DNA of 64,000 bases from Halobacillus massiliensis (lineage in GTDB: Bacteria > Bacillota > Bacilli > Bacillales > Halobacillaceae). The first letter of the stretch is position 1; each line of letters begins with the position of its first letter. Shown here piece by piece: positions 61,881-64,000 of the stretch. Below the pieces are notes generated by a model. It saw nothing but the letters and a program-made list of their open reading frames with translations, was not told the DNA's origin and did not search any database. The position numbers and the translations under genes were made by a program. The stretch lies in contig NZ_LT800499.1 in NCBI RefSeq assembly GCF_900166625.1, forward strand, positions 544,695-608,694. Direction: 5' to 3'.

Positions 61881-62451
61881 GCATATATCTAACGAGCTTT
61901 TTAAAGATAAGCGGTTTGGCTTCTTTCTCTATCTTGTTGTAGAAGCTGTTATGTTTCTGACTCTTTTCGCTACCTATTTTATTTTTACTCCTCCCGCTGA
62001 AGGAGCCCAGCCTTCTGATGTTTTTGAATGGCAAATGGTTGTACTGACTTCTGCTTTTTTGCTCTCAAGCAGCGGAACTTTACTGATTGCAGAGAAGGGA
62101 TTAGAAACCGGGAACAGGAAGAAGATTTGGACAGGGCTCATTATTACTTTTGTGCTGGGAGCCGTTTTCTTAGGACTGGAGATTTATGAATTTTACGAAT
62201 ATGCGCATTCGGGACATACGATTTCAGAAAATAATTTCCTGTCATCGTTTTATGTATTAGTCGGTCTTCATGCGTCCCACGTCGCCTTTGGTATAGGGTG
62301 GATGCTGCTGCTTATGGGACAGCTAAAAGCGAATCGTGTTCCAAAAGCGCTTTTTAAAGAAAAGCATAAGATTTTTAACTATTATTGGCACTTTGTCGAT
62401 GTTATCTGGGTATTTATCATACTCATTGTTTACTTACCGTATATATTATAA
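61873..62451 (+). CDS. ctaE: Heme-copper oxidase subunit III
   Basis: 192 residues, five membrane spans, the short form of subunit III usual in Bacillus. Conserved Glu in FLGLEIYEFYEYAHSG and LHASHVAFGIGWML plus YYWHFVDVIWVFI. ATG lies inside the ctaD end (8-bp overlap) behind GAGGAGG. Last gene before a terminator: no subunit IV gene and no assembly gene (ctaA, ctaB, sco) is adjacent. Confidence 0.93.
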   Translation: MSEHISNELFKDKRFGFFLYLVVEAVMFLTLFATYFIFTPPAEGAQPSDVFEWQMVVLTSAFLLSSSGTLLIAEKGLETGNRKKIWTGLIITFVLGAVFLGLEIYEFYEYAHSGHTISENNFLSSFYVLVGLHASHVAFGIGWMLLLMGQLKANRVPKALFKEKHKIFNYYWHFVDVIWVFIILIVYLPYIL

Positions 62452-62453
62452 GA

Positions 62454-62493
62454 AAAAGCTTGTAGAGAACTCATGTTTTCTACAAGCTTTTAT
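62454..62493. terminator. Bidirectional terminator between ctaE and the Eis-like gene
   Basis: AAAAGCTTGTAGA pairs with TCTACAAGCTTTT across an 11-nt loop, followed by ATTTTG. Confidence 0.9.
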
Positions 62494-62509
62494 TTTGTGA
62501 AATTTTAAA

Positions 62510-63742
62510 TTAGAAAAAAGACCAGCTGACTGGTTTTTCAGGAAAAGCAAATAATTTAATGGCTTGCTTTATTCCTTGTTCACTTCCATCAATTTCTGCT
62601 TTTCGGTAATCAAGCAGCTTTTCAAGAGAGATACACCCCATCAGCAGGGAAGAGAGCTCTGCAATATCAAGAGACAGTTTGACTGCCCATGGCGTGCTGC
62701 TGTCGGCTTGTGAGGCCTGTCCATTCTTAAAAGTATAACAATAAGACTGCTGCTGATTTGAAAAGGAATCATTAATAATAAAGTTAATGGTGACACTTGC
62801 CGGCCCAAATGAATGATCGTAAATGTAATTCATAAAGAGCGGAAGGTCAACGATTCGATACATAAGACCTGTCCCTGTTTCATGAGTTTTATGATACAGT
62901 CTGTGAATCATTCGATCAGCCTTGTAACGCGGGTCTTTTAAAAAGAAAGCAATGTCTTCATCATAAGTAGGGAAGGTGATCACATCAACCTGGTCTTTCT
63001 GATTATGAAAGAAATTCATAAATGAGTGAAAGGCATCATTTGAAAGGGTAAACCAGTCAATGACTTTGAGCTCTTGATGAAAACCCGTCTCATGTTTCAT
63101 TTCATACACGAGATAACCTTTTAACTTGCCGTTTTCCCGATAGCCGATCGTGTGAGTATGAGCTGCTGAGATGTAGCGGAACTCATAGTCCTTCTTGTCA
63201 CAAGCTCCATGCGTATCCTGTGCCCAGTCATGGTAGAAACTACTTATTTCTTCGGTATGATTAGAGTTCAGGGCGTCGACAGGTTTTATTTGTTCCTGGA
63301 AAGGTACTTGCTCAGGTGCGAAACGATAAACTTGAAGCTTAGGACCTGAACCGAAGCCCATTTTACGATAAAAGTCAGGACGAAACGGATAAAGCTGGAC
63401 AAGGGGAAATCCCTGGTCCTTTGCTTCCTCTATGACATGTGTAATCATTTGCTTCGCAATGCCCCGTTTCTTATAAGGAAGATCCACAGCCAATGTGCCT
63501 ACACCTGCAGAAGGAAGCGTCTGACCATACACATTCATTGGAAATGCATATTGAATAAAGCCGCCAAGCAGCTGATCTTCATCATACACACCGTAATGGC
63601 TGACGTTTTCATAGGCTTCCATCTTCTCGCGGTGTTCGGCAGCTTTTTGTTTATCTTCTTCTGTGGTCAATCCCATAACCGGATAACACCGGCTTAGAAT
63701 TTCAGTAAAGTCGCGATAATCTGTCGTTCTTCGGATCTCCAT
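62510..63742 (-). CDS. Eis-like GNAT N-acetyltransferase
   Basis: 410 residues. An N-terminal GNAT domain has the acetyl-CoA loop PYKKRGIAKQMITHVI (about 89-104) after VGTLAVDLP, then a second degenerate GNAT half and a C-terminal sterol-carrier-like domain ending SWSFF. That triple layout and the free C-terminal Phe are typical of the Eis family, in which the C-terminal carboxylate acts as catalytic acid. Substrates are amines such as aminoglycosides or lysines. AAAAGGAAGTG precedes ATG. It starts 4 bp after the stop of the upstream partial gene, so they share a transcript. Confidence 0.88.
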   Translation of the reverse strand: MEIRRTTDYRDFTEILSRCYPVMGLTTEEDKQKAAEHREKMEAYENVSHYGVYDEDQLLGGFIQYAFPMNVYGQTLPSAGVGTLAVDLPYKKRGIAKQMITHVIEEAKDQGFPLVQLYPFRPDFYRKMGFGSGPKLQVYRFAPEQVPFQEQIKPVDALNSNHTEEISSFYHDWAQDTHGACDKKDYEFRYISAAHTHTIGYRENGKLKGYLVYEMKHETGFHQELKVIDWFTLSNDAFHSFMNFFHNQKDQVDVITFPTYDEDIAFFLKDPRYKADRMIHRLYHKTHETGTGLMYRIVDLPLFMNYIYDHSFGPASVTINFIINDSFSNQQQSYCYTFKNGQASQADSSTPWAVKLSLDIAELSSLLMGCISLEKLLDYRKAEIDGSEQGIKQAIKLFAFPEKPVSWSFF

Positions 63743-63746
63743 TCGA

Positions 63747-64000
63747 TCACTTCCTTTTCAACAAATAGCTTCCTTTATAGATTACTAATAATAAGAAGAA
63801 AAAGCTAAGGGCCATTAAAGATAAATTAAAAAGGTAAGAGAATCCCGTACCTAAAAGGTTTAATAGCGTACCTTCCATGGGAGGATAAGAAAGGTACAAA
63901 TAATTTGTGTTCATCCATTTATTAAAAAGTGCCATAACTACAGCATAGCCTAGAAGATATAAATAAGCTTCTAAAGTTACTTTTAAATGGATAGGGACTT
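63747..64000 (-). CDS. Membrane protein, 5' part outside the window
   Basis: The frame is open to the right edge, giving at least 84 residues of the C-terminus. At least two membrane helices are visible (AYLYLLGYAVVMALF and LSLMALSFFFLLLVIY), with a basic end SYLLKRK. An internal ATG at 63935 is not convincing as start because hydrophobic coding sequence continues upstream and no ribosome site precedes it. Family not recognised. It lies 4 bp before the Eis-like gene in the same direction. Confidence 0.65.
   Translation of the reverse strand, partial: VPIHLKVTLEAYLYLLGYAVVMALFNKWMNTNYLYLSYPPMEGTLLNLLGTGFSYLFNLSLMALSFFFLLLVIYKGSYLLKRK

Overview
The window looks like a chromosomal segment of a moderately halophilic, endospore-forming member of the Bacillaceae, most like Halobacillus or a close relative. 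The clues are low G+C DNA with strong AGGAGG-type ribosome sites, an ectoine-type ABC importer and a BCCT osmolyte transporter, GerP-like and coat-like spore genes with sigma-K-type promoters, Bacillus-style LexA and riboswitch elements, and palindromic intergenic repeats of a type common in this family. The genus is an inference; no rRNA or tRNA gene is present, and no intact insertion sequence, prophage or CRISPR array was seen.

Layout. 1-1.2 kb: 3' end of an M29 aminopeptidase and repeat locus 1. 1.3-4.8 kb: carotenoid-desaturase-like oxidase, a tiny zinc-ribbon gene and a BCCT transporter. 4.8-8.9 kb (minus): recQ-kynU-kynB. 9-16 kb: an MDR oxidoreductase, then a tandemly duplicated ATP-grasp/alpha-E gene pair ending in a transglutaminase-like gene. 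16-20.9 kb: repeat loci 2 and 3 around brnQ and a CPA1-type antiporter. 22-25.2 kb: ehuBCDA. 25-34.4 kb: MFS and AI-2E membrane proteins, pepT, a Mn2+-riboswitch-controlled terC, small stress genes, a GH13 glucosidase, a 21-bp-periodic purine-rich array and a LexA-controlled Y-family polymerase. 34.5-39.3 kb: a spore gene island (YjcZ-type peptide, collagen-like protein, GerP-like proteins, a small heat-shock-like protein). 39-41.5 kb: YihY, a polysaccharide deacetylase and a 54-residue membrane peptide. 41.6-45.6 kb: FMN riboswitch and ribD-ribE-ribBA-ribH. 45.9-53.5 kb: second M29 aminopeptidase, acyltransferase, DJ-1/PfpI protein, repeat locus 4, YjiH, fructosamine-kinase-like and GNAT genes. 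53.6-64 kb: secreted metalloprotease, AarF kinase with a phasin-like protein, repeat locus 5, a ctaCDE terminal oxidase, an Eis-like acetyltransferase and a truncated membrane gene.

How the parts fit. Osmotic life is served by ehuBCDA, the BCCT carrier and the antiporter. Riboflavin synthesis and manganese export are set by riboswitches, DNA damage tolerance by LexA, and spore-surface genes probably by sigma-K.

The least explained parts are (i) five arrays of two related palindromic modules, called A and B here, each array with the same A-spacer-B plan and many modules bounded by inverted TGTTCCGTTTA-like motifs; (ii) the 21-bp-periodic array beside the SOS polymerase; (iii) the duplicated ATP-grasp/alpha-E/transglutaminase cluster; and (iv) a hairpin that buries the ribosome-binding site of the DJ-1/PfpI gene. 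All functional statements come from reading motifs and gene order by eye; no database search was run.
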